NCBI GenBank assembly: GCA_015680685.1
Contig: MNCI01036132.1
Span: 780,991 to 844,990 of the forward strand
Reading direction: 5' to 3'
Source of the DNA: Gnetum montanum
Lineage: Eukaryota; Streptophyta; Gnetopsida; Gnetales; Gnetaceae
Length of the DNA: 64,000 nt
The notes below the pieces were generated by a model. It had not been told where the DNA came from and made no database searches. It saw only the letters and a list, made by a program, of their open reading frames with translations. Within the stretch, counting starts at the first letter, position 1. Each line of letters opens with the position of its first letter. A program made the translations under genes and the position numbers. Positions 21,478 to 33,900 of the stretch are shown here, piece by piece.

Positions 21478-22051
21478 TATAACATCCTTGTTTTTAAATG
21501 ATGCTATTGCATAATGAATATAGTGCCTCTTCATAACAAGTGTTATCGTTATCATAACAAAACCTGAAAGGACATGATATAATTGAGACTTAAAAGGGTA
21601 CACTGTAATAATGAACATGCCTCTTAAGGTAATCTTTGGGGGTTTTACCTAAGGCATATATACCCAAGCATAGAGGTTTTGTCAGCATGGGGTGGTGGAG
21701 TAAAAAAAAGATGAGTCATGGGAGCCAAGTAAAGTGTCATAGGAAGAGGATTGGCCATACTTTTGGTTGGTTGTAGGCCTAACCATGGTGGCAGTGCTAG
21801 ATTACCTCTAAGGAATACATGCCAAAGGAAGAAAACCCCAAGGAACACTCTTAGAGCATGATCCAAATACTCTAATCCACATAAATAAATCATTCTTTCC
21901 TTTTTCCTTCTACATTTTTCCTATTATTTTCTTTATGCATAATGTCAAATGTTACATATATTTGATGTTTGGTATATTGTCTTCTTACCCATAATGTCTA
22001 ATATAACATATATTTGATGTTTGTCATGACATCTAGGAATAGGATATCATA
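21478..22051 (+). repeat. 3' LTR of element B
   Basis: 574 bp, from TATAACATCC (family start TGTAACATCC with G-to-A) to GGATATCATA. Colinear with the other family members in sense orientation. Confidence 0.85.
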
Positions 22052-22056
22052 ACCTT

Positions 22057-22260
22057 CATATCTCCAGGGAAAGCCTATTCTTGATCCTAAGTGGCTTGGA
22101 CTAAGTACCTTTGTATAGGAGGATGTTCCTCAAACTTTTGAGCAATTGGCAATGAAGAGCATCTTTGGTGATCCAACTCATTGGAAGCAAGTAGCTCCCA
22201 AAACTTACTAGAGGAAGAGTGCTTCCTTATCTTCTCAGCAAGCTTCATTTCATCCCCCCT
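22057..22260 (+). pseudogene. Element C ORF2, C-terminal part
   Basis: The ORF2 frame resumes after element B and encodes GKPILDPKWLGLS and VPQTFEQLAMKSIFGD. The block APRTFE in element D (minus strand near 60390) is its counterpart. One in-frame stop occurs in this part. No domain name can be given. Confidence 0.6.
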
Positions 22261-22835
22261 CATTGTTGGGATTTTGGATAAAGCTTTATCTCTAAAGAGT
22301 TCCTGTCACAATATCTTATTCTACTGATGATGAGTAGTCGACCTCTAGCTCCATTATGATGATTCTAACTTTGATAAAGATGATGATATGGAGGTTAGTG
22401 GTTAGAGGCTTTACATGATTCCCTTCTTTTGGATGATGTCCAAAAAGGAGAAGGATTTTTGTGGCTATATGTGTGGCTATTAGGCAATTGTGTTTTTTGT
22501 ATACTTATGGAGATATAGTTGTGGACAGTTGTATATGGACATGTTGTCATGCTATGCTATGTGCATTTTTTGTGATATATATTCATGATAGGTTGTGATG
22601 TGTATATAAACTATATATGGTTTATGATTGTATTATGCTCAAATGGATAGATGTGGATAATGATGTTAACATTTTCTTGTGTTGCCCTCTTGTGATTTTA
22701 GTGAATGGATATGTACTTGTTTAATGCTTTATAGGATTATATACATACATACATACATACAGTTGTGCTTTAATTACTTAATCATATGATATTATGAAAT
22801 GTGATAATCCATTTTCTTAAGTTTCGAACATCACC
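22261..22835 (+). other. Element C 3' untranslated segment with (ATAC)5
   Basis: AT-rich, no gene. Contains a short microsatellite ATAC x5 at 22741-22760. The GGATGATGTCCAAAAAGGAG stretch (22432-22451) also has a minus-strand counterpart near 60120-60150 in element D, which supports the relationship of the two elements. Confidence 0.5.
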
Positions 22836-22849
22836 AAAAAGGGGGAGAT
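22836..22849 (+). other. Polypurine tract of element C
   Basis: AAAAAGGGGGAGAT immediately before the 3' LTR, typical for copia elements. Confidence 0.85.
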
Positions 22850-24034
22850 TGTTGACCTTTTGGTATGTCAAAATCTTAGAAAATGAAGAATGTGGAAAAT
22901 GTGTTTGTATGATCTTGTGTTGCAAGGCTAAGCAAGAATATGACAAGATCACAATCATGAGTTTCAAAGTGACAAGATGAGATTAAGATAACAAGAGTTG
23001 AGTTGTCAAGATGAGAGCTAGGATGACAAGATGAGAGATGAGATGATAAAACAAGAGCTAGGATGACAAAATGAGAGTAGGGATGTTGTTTTGGTATGAT
23101 ACATAGTCTCAATTAGAAAATGAAGTTTACAAGCCAAAATAAGGTGTTCCAAGATTTTCCAAGACATCTTAAATGTCCGAGGAATGTTTAAGAGTTCAAA
23201 GTGTAATTGTAGGCTAGATGTTCCAAATTAATAGTAGACATCCCAATTGCTACTTGGACATCCTAGCTGGGATGTACCAAGTGAGATGTCCCAATTTTTA
23301 GTGGGACATCCCACCTAAATGAAGGCCTTTTTTAGATAAACATCCCAAGCATGAATGGGACATCTGAACTAGTCATTTCCTAGCTATTGCATACATTTTG
23401 ATGAGTTTTTGGAAAGTAAAAGGCTATAAAACAAAGTGGAATTCTTGAAAAAATAAGAAGTACTATTCATTAAAATATATATCATTATCTACATTAAGTA
23501 AATTGGCTTTATTCCTCATTGTTGTTATCATTTGTGAATTGTTGCGAATTATTGTATGTGTGCCTAAGTGCAAGGAATTTGTAAAGTTAGTTATACTCTC
23601 TCCTTGGTTCTTTTTCTTTCGTTATAGCCTTGTAGAATTGATGTGCTTCTTACGGGAAGACATCTTGTAAGCTTGTTGGGGACCTTGCATGGTTGAGTGT
23701 GTTTCAAGTGTGAAAACACTCTGATAAAAGCTTACATCTTTATAAAGGTTTTGGGATTCTTAAAACCAAATTTTGAGCTTGCTGGGACCTTATGGGATTG
23801 AGTGTTTTTGCAGTGACAAAAAAATTTGGGCAAAGCTCAAACATTATAATAGTTATGGTGTCTTTTAAATCACTATTTGAAGGAAAAAAGTTCATAGATA
23901 TGAAAAGATTCTACCCTTTGAGTGTGAAAATATCTAAGTAGGATAATCATGCAAATTTATGTGCAATTTTGATTATCTTGGGGTTTTTGAATTGAAAAAC
24001 ATATTCAAACCTTCTTCTAAGTTCTTAGTCTTCA
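22850..24034 (+). repeat. 3' LTR of element C
   Basis: 1185 bp, from TGTTGACC to TCTTCA, followed by the target duplication AGTCA. It contains a cluster of GGGACRTCCC-like palindromes at about 23220-23370 and a TATA box TATAAAAC at 23425-23432. Confidence 0.9.
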
Positions 24035-24163
24035 AGTCATAGTAGGAATCTTGACTGCTAACTCCTATGGAAAACATGTCGAGAAACAATTGAAGGATCA
24101 AAGACTTTTAATTACCTATGGATACTATAGTTGACAACCCAAAATAATGGTGGAGGAATACAA

Positions 24164-25571
24164 TGGTAAAACACCACAAAAATTTGCATGTTATAGACAA
24201 TCTTCATCATGTAGCTTTGACCCCATAAAACCCAAGGCAAAACTTCATTGTAAATGTGAAAATTATAATTCATAGTGGCCAATTTCACATACTTTATGCT
24301 TTTGGGACTAAAAAATGCTTCATAAGTGGTCAATTACTAAAAAATGCCTCATTCCCCAAGTAAAAAATGTCACCTAGTATCTATATTTGGGCCTAGAAAA
24401 CTTCCTCCTCAATGTGGAAGTTTCCCCCTAGTGTGGAGTCTTCACCCTCAATGTTGAAAATTGCATCCCCTAGTGTGGAACCCACAATAGTTAGATTTCA
24501 ACACTTCATGCACTTTAATGTTGACCAACCACTTTAGCAAGCATGGTGGAGAGCTCAGCATGGAAGATTCATCTCCAATGTGGAAGGTGTGCCCCAATTA
24601 ATATTTATAGTAAATGGAATGGCCATGGGGGAAGCACTTACTATGTATAGTAATCCCGCAGCACCCACCCCCNCCCTCCCAAAAGCAAATTGGGAATCTA
24701 TCTCACTTGAATTTGGCAACCAATTTATAGCCAATGTATACCCAATTTTCAGCCCCATTCATTGCCCAAGACATACAAAAACTAGTCTCAAACATAATTT
24801 ATAGGTTCAACAATTTTCAAAAAAAAAATTCAGCAACCTTTGGTATTCAAAGACTTTGACACTTACACACACACTTACACACAAAATTATTCATAGTTCT
24901 ATAGTTGGAAATTCTCAAGCACTCAAGAGTTTTTTTAAACAAGTTTCTACACTTGTATTCTCTTGAACCTAGTGTAGATACCCTATGACCTTATGGCCTT
25001 ATAACCACCTTTTGGGTTTGTCAATTATCAATCTCCATAGTGCACTCCTAGGATTTCTAACTTCCAAGATAGAGCATTTGGGAAACTTAAATTTTTCACA
25101 CTTTTGAACCCCCACCATAGCCAACATTACAGATCTAAGGTTGCAACTAAGAAAGGTTCAAAAGCATTAGGAGTAGCTTAGCACCTGGAACATGGAGTAG
25201 ATTGCATTGGCTTCATTGAGCTTTGAACTTCTGCACTAGTGAACCACACCCCCCCCCCCCTTTGGTTGTTCATTTAGGCACCATTTGTACACATTTCTCT
25301 AACTTATTCTATATTTTTTCTTAATAAATTTTTAAGTTTTGGGTTTTATGTACAAAATACATTTGTTTATTATTTGTTCATCATTCATATCTACTATTAT
25401 TTTTGCATTTTTTTCACCATGCTTTGCATTCCATAAGACCCTGGTTGATCTATCAAACTGACTAGGGTACCTTGAATCCCTTTTTTTTTCTAGAGGCCTT
25501 GGGGATTTGTGGGTTGATGAACTATTGCACCAAGAATCTTCAATTTTTCTAGTGACCAAGGTTTTTAGTCA
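24164..25571 (+). repeat. 5' LTR of element F
   Basis: Starts TGGTAAAACACCAC and ends TTTTTAGTCA, colinear with 44350-45863. The U3 part has repeated CTAGTGTGGAA / AGCATGGAA motifs that recur in the leader and in the tandem array at 37.3-40.1 kb. Contains a run of 12 C at 25249-25260 and one N at 24673. Confidence 0.85.
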
Positions 25572-25584
25572 TAATAGTTTTTCT

Positions 25585-25602
25585 TGGCACTAGAAGGAGG
25601 GC
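25585..25602 (+). other. Candidate primer-binding site of element F
   Basis: TGGCACTAGAAGGAGGGC lies 13 bp after the LTR end, where gypsy elements place the primer site, and it starts TGGC as non-Met primer sites of Tat and Athila elements do. The tRNA cannot be named from here. Confidence 0.4.
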
Positions 25603-26981
25603 CTCTGTCCAAATTCTATGCTAAAAATTTGTTAGCCATATTGCCAACATTGTCCCTTAGTAATAAACCTACATTTTTGCAGCCGAAACCTTTGAAATAT
25701 AACATTTTGCTTATCCCCTCTTCCCCCCATGCAGAAACCTTAGTGTGGACGTTGTAGGTGGTTTGGGTGTTGAAATTTCATAACATCTACTATGAATTTT
25801 CAAAACTAGCATGGAAGCCTTAACAACCATCCAATTTTTCCTGCCACATTTTTTTTCCATAAAACTAATGTTGGTTTCAACATTAACCAAACCTACTTTC
25901 CCCTCCTTTGTGGTAAGAATCAAAAGCTTTTGAAAAATATTTTTTGAAAACTTTCAAGTTTCCATTTTGGCCTTCAAATTTTCCTTCCTTCTCTCCAATG
26001 TTGGATTAGAAGGTGTAAGATTTTCATCATTTCACTTCCCTTCTTTTCCCCACTACCATACCTAGGATAGAGGCATTTGGAAGGCTAGCATGGAAGAAGC
26101 TTAACACCAACTAAAAAATCAAATCTATTTTTTTCTCCATTACAAGTTACAAGCCTTTTAAATTTTTCCCATAAAAATTCTCAAAATCCAATGTTGTAAC
26201 CCATTCCCCCATGTAATCAAAGCCTAGCATAGAAGTTGCAGGTGTTTGGGTTTCTAAGATTTTCACAAAAGTTGCAATGAATTTCAAGGCCAACATTTGT
26301 ATCCCACCAAGACCTTCAAGAAGATCAATGCTACCCTTTGCTCCCCTTGACCAAAACTATAGTGTGGAGGTTGTAGGTGGTTGGGTGGTAACTTTTCACA
26401 ACATTTGGTGTGAATTTTTTCCTCCAAGCCTAGCATTGAAGCCTCTCCTTCCTTTTGATTTTTTACTGCCAATTTTCTTTTAGTTTCTAAAGTGGGTGAT
26501 GTAGCCCTTTTGNNNNNNNNNNNNNNNNNNNNNNNNNNNNNNNNNNNNNNNNNNNNNNNNNNNNNNNNNNNNNNNNNNNNNNNNNNNNNNNNNNNNNNNN
26601 NNNNNNNNNNNNNCATCCTGCTAAAACCAATTTTTAGCAAGGAACCCCAAACTTTCCACTTTGGTTTTTAGCATTCCCTCTCATCAATGTTCAGTTAGAA
26701 GGTGCGAGATTTTCATTATCGCATTCCCCTTCTTTCCTCCCTACCATACCCAGTGTAGAGGTAGTTGGGAGGCCAACTTGGATGATGCTTAATACCAACA
26801 TTTCCAACTTTTAATTCTTGGTAAAGGAATAAACCCCTTTTATCCCCCACTTACTAAATATAGTAAGTACCTCATTTTTTCCATTTTCATTTCATTTAAA
26901 AGTTTTTGAATTCCATTCAATAGAATTTACTTCTATTTTACCATTTATAGCCTATTTTAAGCCATTCTCAACACTATAGCC
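25603..26981 (+). repeat. Element F leader with an internal duplication and assembly gap
   Basis: A segment near 25720-26100 (TGTGGACGTTGTAGGTGGTT and following) recurs at about 26340-26780 (TGTGGAGGTTGTAGGTGGTT), giving a tandem duplication of roughly 600 bp. N run at 26513-26613. No coding evidence. Confidence 0.6.
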
Positions 26982-29900
26982 ATGTCTTTCTAACAATCCA
27001 CAAAATTACCCTTCACCCTCACTGGTGAAGGTCCTAGCTAATAAGCCATGAGGATCTATGACCCCAAAGACCCTACCATTTTGCAACCATAAATGAAGAT
27101 TGTTATAACTTCATTTATGCTAAAATACATGCAAGCATGCTAATTCCACGTATGAAAGTAGAGGCCAAAGGGGATTTTGAGCTCATACATAGGAGTGCGA
27201 AGAAGTACATCCCTTCATTGTGTGACCAAATTCTCCTTAATGACATATATGCTAGAATCCTAGCATAATTGATTGTCATGGAAGAGGAAGATGACAAGCA
27301 TAGCTTTGAGGAATTGTAGGAAAATGAGGATGAATTTAAGATAAAATCTAAGCCTAAAAACATCTTAGGAGGATTATTCTAACAAACATCCCCCAAGGTC
27401 ATATCACCTTCCTCTAATGCTTTGTTTTCTCCATGGGCATGGTGCCACCATCTTCCACTCCTTCCTACCCTACTATGATGGATGTCATGTTGGTTATAGC
27501 CATACATCAAACTCAGCTAATGCCAAAAACAATAAACTATAACACATTAATACCATTTACAACATAGTCTCAATATATAAAATCATCGATGGTGGGTTTT
27601 ACCACCACAAATCCATTAACTATTCATGTGGGATCCACCATGGGACCCTGAGTGACATAGGGGTGACAAACCCCCTTTATCCTATTTGTGCCTTAAATAT
27701 CAACATATACATCTTTTTCTTTGTTTGGCTTGCAAGCTACGACCATGACACAACCTATTTCTTCCATCTTGCAATCCATAGTGACGCCATAAGCCTCATA
27801 AAAAATGCCACAACCATATGTGCAAACTCCATAACCAATAGGGACATCATAGGATCTAGATCTAGCCTTCTAGATGATCCAGGACCTCATGGAGGAGTTG
27901 AAAAGGATTAAAGCCCCTACCTCACAAACTATCAAGATTATGAACTTTTACTAGGATGATCCCATAAGTCCTATAGTTCCACCCTTGACACTTGCTCCTA
28001 GTGTCCCTATTCCCCAATTTAGCAAATATAATAAAGAAGGTGATCTTACTGCTCACCTTATTACCTTTCAATCTGAATGCTTGCACTTGCAGCCATGGAC
28101 TCATACCATCATGAGTATTTTCCCTATGTCTTTAACTAGGAAAGCACTTGATTGGTATTATGCATTACCTAGGGGATCCATATCCTCTTTGGAGGACTTG
28201 GTTGCCTAGTTTGTCAACCACTTCAAGTATAAATTGAAGCCCAACACCACACTTGATCAACTCATGAAGATCAAGTAGGGCCTCTTAGAACCCATACAAA
28301 AGTTCATCCAGAGATGGAATGGACTACTCAACAATATTCCAGAGCCTATAGTCAAAGCCCACTTGTTAGCCATATTTATGAGGGTAATGAATGACTTTAT
28401 CAAGTGTAAACTCTACTACCTTGACCTGTGGTCTCTCAGCCAAGCATTCTCTTAAACTAAAAATATAGAGGATGTTGCAGAGGCTAGTCATGATCTAGCC
28501 TATATAGCATATAAAAACCAACACACTTGGAGAGACAAAGAAAAGAGAAAATAAAACAACACAACTGTAGCAACTGTGAAAAAAAAACAAAGACTACAAA
28601 CTAGAGGCCAAAGCCCAATCCACCCAAAACCCCTACTAATGGCCACAATAACCAACCATCAACCTCTAGGGCTACTACATTGAGAACAACCATATCTAAC
28701 TTTGAAAGAAAGGATAGGTCCAAATACACTACCTTACCTATGAAACTATTAAAGAGTGGGCACATGAAACATAATCAAATGACCAAAGCCACTCAAAAGA
28801 AACATGTTATGTGAAATAGCCAAAGACCCCCTTAAGAAATGAAGGATGATCCCCAACTACCTAGGTACTTTAAACTAGATTGTTTTTTCCATTATCACCA
28901 ACTATTGGGTCATGACATAGACTTCTACCTCCCATTGAAGGATGACCTACATAGGATGATAGATAAGGGGGAGCTATTCTTAGATGCTTCCAATCTAGTG
29001 CAATCACAAAATCAATCGATGTAGGTCTACAAAGACCCACTGAATGTTAATGATAGCCCCTATGTTATTTTAGCATTCAACATTAATGATGATCAGAAAC
29101 CTGCAAGAGAACCATTCATGATTCAAGTAGCCCTCTACAATGAAAGGGCTTCTTTAGCCTTCCACAGCTCAAGATCCCTCGTTGTCATAAGAATACCATC
29201 AAAAATGCCTTCTAGGGAACCTTTTGTTATCAAGGTTCTCTAGAGTAACACAACAAAACCAACTGTAGTCCAAAAAACTACACAACAACCCCCTGTGATG
29301 GCCAATGCTACTCCGTGTTCCTCACAACTAATGGCTAACTACCAAAAAAATTTGTCCAAACAAAGGAAGAAGCATAAGCAAAAGTTTGTCAGCAATAGTG
29401 ACATGCAGACAGAGGCACAAAAGGAAGTGGGTTCACCGAAGCCCACTCCCATTTTGTCTATATGCATAACCTCATCTTCTCTAACCCCTTCAACTAGCAA
29501 GTGATAAGAGGACCAAAATGCCCACAATCAGAATACACAACAACCACAACCTAAAGCCAAAGTTAGCATTTTGGGACACATGGAGGAAGTGAAGCATAAC
29601 CAAGGTGACAAACTCATGGCTAATGACAAAACATTCCTTAGTGTAATGGACCAAGTAAGGTAATTCCTCAAGTAAAAATAACATAACTCTAGGCTTATAT
29701 CACTTGATCATGACTTCTACCACATATCGTAAGGTGTTAGCCAAAATGTTGATCTCCATCCCTATTAGTAAGGATATTTTTGCTAACAAGGAATCCATCC
29801 ATGTAATGATGATTCCTCCCTCATCAAAGGAGGAAAAGTCAATACACTTTTTATTTTATGATACCAAAATTAAAGTTAATCCCAGAAATGATGAAGTAAC

Positions 29901-30445
29901 TATAGCCCCTTTATTCATAACCATATGTAAAGGATAATTTAAAATACATCAGGTGCATGTTGATGATGGAGCTGTAACCAATGCCATCCCATGCACCATT
30001 GTTGAATTCTTAGCCTTAACTGAGTACATATAACCTACAATCATCGTAGCTCTTAAGTCCTTCAATGGATTAAGAGTTTCCATCAATGAATTTATCTCCT
30101 TGGATTTTATAGCTAGAGAGTAATTCCCCACAATTGCCAACTTCTTAGTGATGGAAGAGATACCAAGATTCAACCTAATCCTAGGAAGATCTTGGTTGGC
30201 TCAATTACAAGTTTTCTTCTCCCATCCATCAAGAAATTCACCTTCCTTACGAGGGAGGTAAAATCATCATTCATGGTGATAATGTGGTTCCCCTATCTAT
30301 CAACAGCATAGACATAGAGTAGGGATCCAAAGTAGTGCTTCAAGAAGAAGCTCCTAGCCATGAAGAGCAACAACCCAAGAAATCCAATGATGACAATGAT
30401 AAGCAACAAGATACATTAGGGGATGAACTTCCTTTTAACATCGTA
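26982..30445 (+). pseudogene. gag-pro: Element F gag-protease
   Basis: A first ATG at 26982 opens a decayed frame. The gag domain is clear at 27985-28420 (IPQFSKYNKEGDLTAHL, then ALDWYYALPRGSI and FVNHFKYKLKP). A Tat-type degenerate knuckle follows at about 28858-28980 (CFFHYHQLLGHD, then PLKDDLHRMIDKGEL). The aspartic protease region lies at 29700-30230, with VHVDDGA in place of the usual active-site DxG and a C-terminal FNLILGRSWL. Many stops and several frame changes. The product would be the structural polyprotein and its protease in virus-like particles. Confidence 0.8.
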
Positions 30446-30448
30446 AGT
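30443..30448 (+). promoter_or_regulatory. Candidate 5' splice site after protease (sense intron of element F)
   Basis: ATC|GTAAGT is a consensus plant donor near the end of the gag-protease coding region. Ogre elements are known to have an intron between protease and RT. Pairing with the acceptor at 40706-40707 would remove 10,265 bp. Confidence 0.4.
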
Positions 30449-30764
30449 GAAGGAGATGGAAAATATAAGCTTGTGTAGGATGGGCCTTAATCACTCCCTA
30501 ATCTTGCAAAGATTAGGAAGAATCTACACAAGTGAAGTTCACATTAACCTTCCCATGCCCTTATGGCCAGATGCACCGATAGCCATGTAGCCTTACTTTT
30601 TCTTTATAGTTTATCATATCTTTTTATGCATTTATTGTTTTTCTCTTTATGCACATAGCCTAAGTTCATTTTCATTTTTACTTATTTATTACAACCTTTC
30701 TTTATTTTTACTTATGTTGTAAACATTAATAAAGCCTTGTAAGTATATGTCTTTTTCATAGCTT

Positions 30765-30985
30765 GTCCTTTAAGACATTAAACTAGCATTTTGGTCCACT
30801 AAGACCTTAAACTAGCATGATAGCTTGCCATGGCCTTAAACTAGAAACATTTATCAAAACAATGAAACATGGCCTACCATGGTCCTAAACTAGCAAAAGT
30901 AACCTGAACGCATCATGGCCCTCCATGGCCTTAAACTGACAAAACTATATAACCTGTGCCCACGATGGTCTAAAACTAGCAAATG
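30765..30985 (+). repeat. Short interspersed repeats CCATGGCCTTAAACTAGCA, block 1
   Basis: Five or six degenerate copies of YCYACYAWGGCCTTAAACTAGC. Related blocks occur at 40395-40500 and 44135-44220 in element F and, inverted, at 62700-62905 in element E. They bracket the coding blocks of the element. Confidence 0.65.
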
Positions 30986-33900
30986 TCCCTTTTATTATTA
31001 TATCTCTCTTTACTTGGCCTATTTTCATATTGATTAGCTATTTAATATTATAACCAAAATGTCAACATGGGAATTTTCAATGTTTACAACATTTACTATA
31101 GATACATATAGCCAAAAATAAAACCAAAAATTAAATTTAAAGTTAAAATGTCCATAACATACATAGCCATGGCCATGATGTGTGGAAAGAATGTTAATGA
31201 ATAACAACCATCTATAACATAGTCTTGGCTAATTATAGCCATCAACATGAAAATAAAAACAACTAGTCAACAAGCTAAACTGATGGAGGTTACTGAGCGA
31301 CATCCAAAGGAGGAAATGGTGGGTCATTCCCACCCTCATGGCCAGGGACGCCAAGGTCTCTTGAGGCCTAGAATGTAACAACATATAGCCAATTAGTAAT
31401 CCATAGCCAATATCATGACTTAAAATAAATAACTAAAATATAAAATATATCAAACATGTGGAGATTCTAGCTCGATTACTTCTAGGGGTAGATGGGAAAG
31501 GCCTTCCTCCAAATGATGGATGACCTGGTCCTCCATGTTGTTAACCCAGTTAACATCCCCAAGATCAATCCTAGAGAGAATGCCAATCCTATTTATAGGA
31601 GTCCAAGTAGGAGGCTCCTAGGTAGTAGTAGTTATAGAGGTCTCACCTAAAGCAGTGGTAATTTGAAGTGTGGAAGATTTCTCCACCTTGAGAGTACTTT
31701 CAAAAAGTTGATATGCACTCTCTACTTGGATCCCCTAGATGAATAGCTCTCTCTTGCACCATTTAATCAAATCCTCCTTTAGCCACTTTAGGTAGGCCCC
31801 ACAATCCACCTTGTACCATTTCTTATGGGCCTTTTATGTCTTGCCACACTCCAGGACCCAAGCACAGTGATCCTTTCAATCCTTAACCTTTTGGAAAATG
31901 AGGTTCATTTGAATACATTATTCCACAATCTCTTATAGGATCACTACTTTCTCCTAAATGACATGCCAATAGTGGGCCCACATGATCTCCTTAGTCCACA
32001 CTTTCCTTGAGTTAGCCACTTGGGCTTCCACAAAGGGCTTACGATCTTAGAGATCTCTAATCGTATCCTCCTACTATTGAGTCTTTTCCCTTATGGTCAT
32101 AACTTCCTCCCATAGAATTTTGTTGGACCTCTCTAGCTCCCATGAATTTTTTGCACACAACATTACTAAATTAGTAGTAGTCTCATACAACTTCACAGGT
32201 ACACTAGATACATCAAAGGAAAGCTTAGGCAAGGAGTCTATCTCCATGTCTTTGTTGGGATCTCACTCCATAGAAGGCACTACACAAGCATAAAATACAA
32301 CCATAAAACATAATGCACAACTGAAGATAGCCATAATGCAAGCAAAGCCTATGAATGAACCACATAAAACAAAATCCTTACCTATTTTGGGGGCAACCTG
32401 ATGCAACTGATCAATGATGTTTTTAGCTGTCCCACGCATGAACCACACTTTGTCTGGAGTATCTACCCATGGTTTCACACAAAACTTAGGGACATGAGCT
32501 TGCACTGGTGGTTCAAAAACTACTATAAGCATAACAATCATTAAAAGGTTAGGATGAAAACTAAATATAAATAATGAGATATAATGAAAATATTAAGGCA
32601 TGGGCATACTTGGCCCCTCCTCCTTCTCCTTCTCCTTTGGAATGATGATGGAAGAGGTACCTAGTACTGCCTCATCAAACAAGGTATCTAGATCATCTAT
32701 ACCTACATCAATAGATCCTTCAACTATAGGTTGCTTTAGGAGTACCTCTTCTACATGCCTTTGTTCCACCTTTGTAGTAGCTTTGGTTGCCATAACTTGA
32801 TGCTTATCTACAATCATAGCACATAGAAAACTAGTAACACATGAAATCATAAAGTAACCATAAAATTTAAAATAAGAAATAGCCAGATTTAAACAAAGCA
32901 TACTTGTAACTGCTTGCTGTGATGGCCTAAGCTTAAACTTAAGCTTCTTTAGGGAAGGTTGGTCTAACGTTGGAGGTACCTCGTTCATAGGCCTCTTGAG
33001 TTTTTCTCTAGCTACCCCTTCAACCTCCATACATCATTATTTGGCATCTTGGACACTAGCAGTAAATGTGAGAGGCTCATTGTCATCAGTATTATCAAGA
33101 GACTCATATTACCTAACATCAATATTTTTAGTGATGATGGATAGCATATCATCCATCCCCTCTAGCGGGTTTTGGACCTGCACTATTGGATAAATATGCT
33201 TTATCTAAGAGCTAAAAAGTTGGCTTAGGTCTTGGGAAATCCATCATCCATTCCTGTACACTACCAAAAACTCTACAAACCTCTTAAGATGACCTGCAGA
33301 AAATGCAAAGTGCATATGGATTATCATAGAGGTGTTAGCACAGAGTTTAAGGATCTCCTCTTGAAGCCTAGTAGCCAAAGTAGTTACCCAATCAAATTAA
33401 TGTCCTTCATCAAGACCTTCTTAAAGGTCCATCCTTATGCTAGACTGATTACCTTCTTTTGCGATAACAGTTTAGGAAACGCACAAGACGTAAGAAAAGG
33501 ATATGATTCCTTTGCATTAGGGCTTGTGAAGTTTCCCATTGAAATTCCAGAGTGGCCCATGTTAACACCAAGACAGTCTAGAACTTCGTTGCAATGCTTG
33601 CTTCCTTTACTATCCTTGTGGAAACCTTTGCCCCATTAGTAGGGACACTAAACAAGTCACAGAAAATGCCTACACTATGTCCATGTTCACCTTCACACCT
33701 TAGATGATGGTGCTAAAATGACCAATCTTCTCATCAAAGGAGTCAATGACATGCAACATCTCCATAGCAAGAATGGAAGGGATAGGTGCCATGAATGCAT
33801 TGAGCAAACTTGCATACTATATTTTTGCTTGAATGTACTTAGGTGCCTATCCCTTTAGCCAATCCTATGCTAATGTCACCTCAAAAAACTTTAGGATGAG

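Larger units (their letters stand above)
15366..22051 (+). mobile_element. Element B: sister of element A, nested in element C ORF2
   Basis: Structure on the plus strand: internally deleted 5' LTR (15366-15728), intact primer site (15731-15742), leader (to about 17100), repeat-rich cargo (17100-18590), 5S-like block (18736-18818), nested solo LTR (19188-19759), EEP pseudogene (19921-21056), polypurine tract and 3' LTR (21478-22051). No retroviral genes of its own are visible. The flanking pentamers ACTTG and ACCTT differ at two positions. Removing the element plus one pentamer restores the ORF2 frame of element C, which supports these edges. Confidence 0.8.
10743..24034 (+). mobile_element. 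Element C: Ty1/copia-type LTR element with gag and extra ORF2 but no visible pol
   Basis: The two LTRs (10743-11896 and 22850-24034) begin TGTTGAC and end TCA, and are flanked by a perfect 5-bp duplication AGTCA (10738-10742 and 24035-24039). A primer site complementary to initiator-Met tRNA follows the 5' LTR, and AAAAAGGGGGAGAT precedes the 3' LTR. Inside are a copia-type gag with a zinc knuckle and a second sense ORF; I see no protease, integrase, RT or RNase H. Element B is inserted at 15366-22051, leaving about 4.3 kb of own internal sequence. Element D (58334-60780) is a relative. Confidence 0.85.

Noticed and set aside
19188-22051. TIR-type DNA transposon carrying the EEP fragment, bounded by inverted 570-bp repeats
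   Set aside because: The left repeat has its own 5-bp duplication and is a separate solo LTR. Primer site and polypurine tract define an LTR element instead.
25249-25260. Run of 12 C as a biological signal
   Set aside because: The homologous 3' LTR has a much shorter run. It may be slippage or a sequencing artefact.
26513-26613. 101-N gap as a feature boundary
   Set aside because: It is an assembly gap within the leader of element F; sequence on both sides belongs to the same duplicated segment.
33232-33639. 135-codon open frame on the plus strand
   Set aside because: It is opposite the long exon (32904-33959) of the antisense gene, whose frame and splice sites continue on both sides. The plus frame has no motif and is a shadow.
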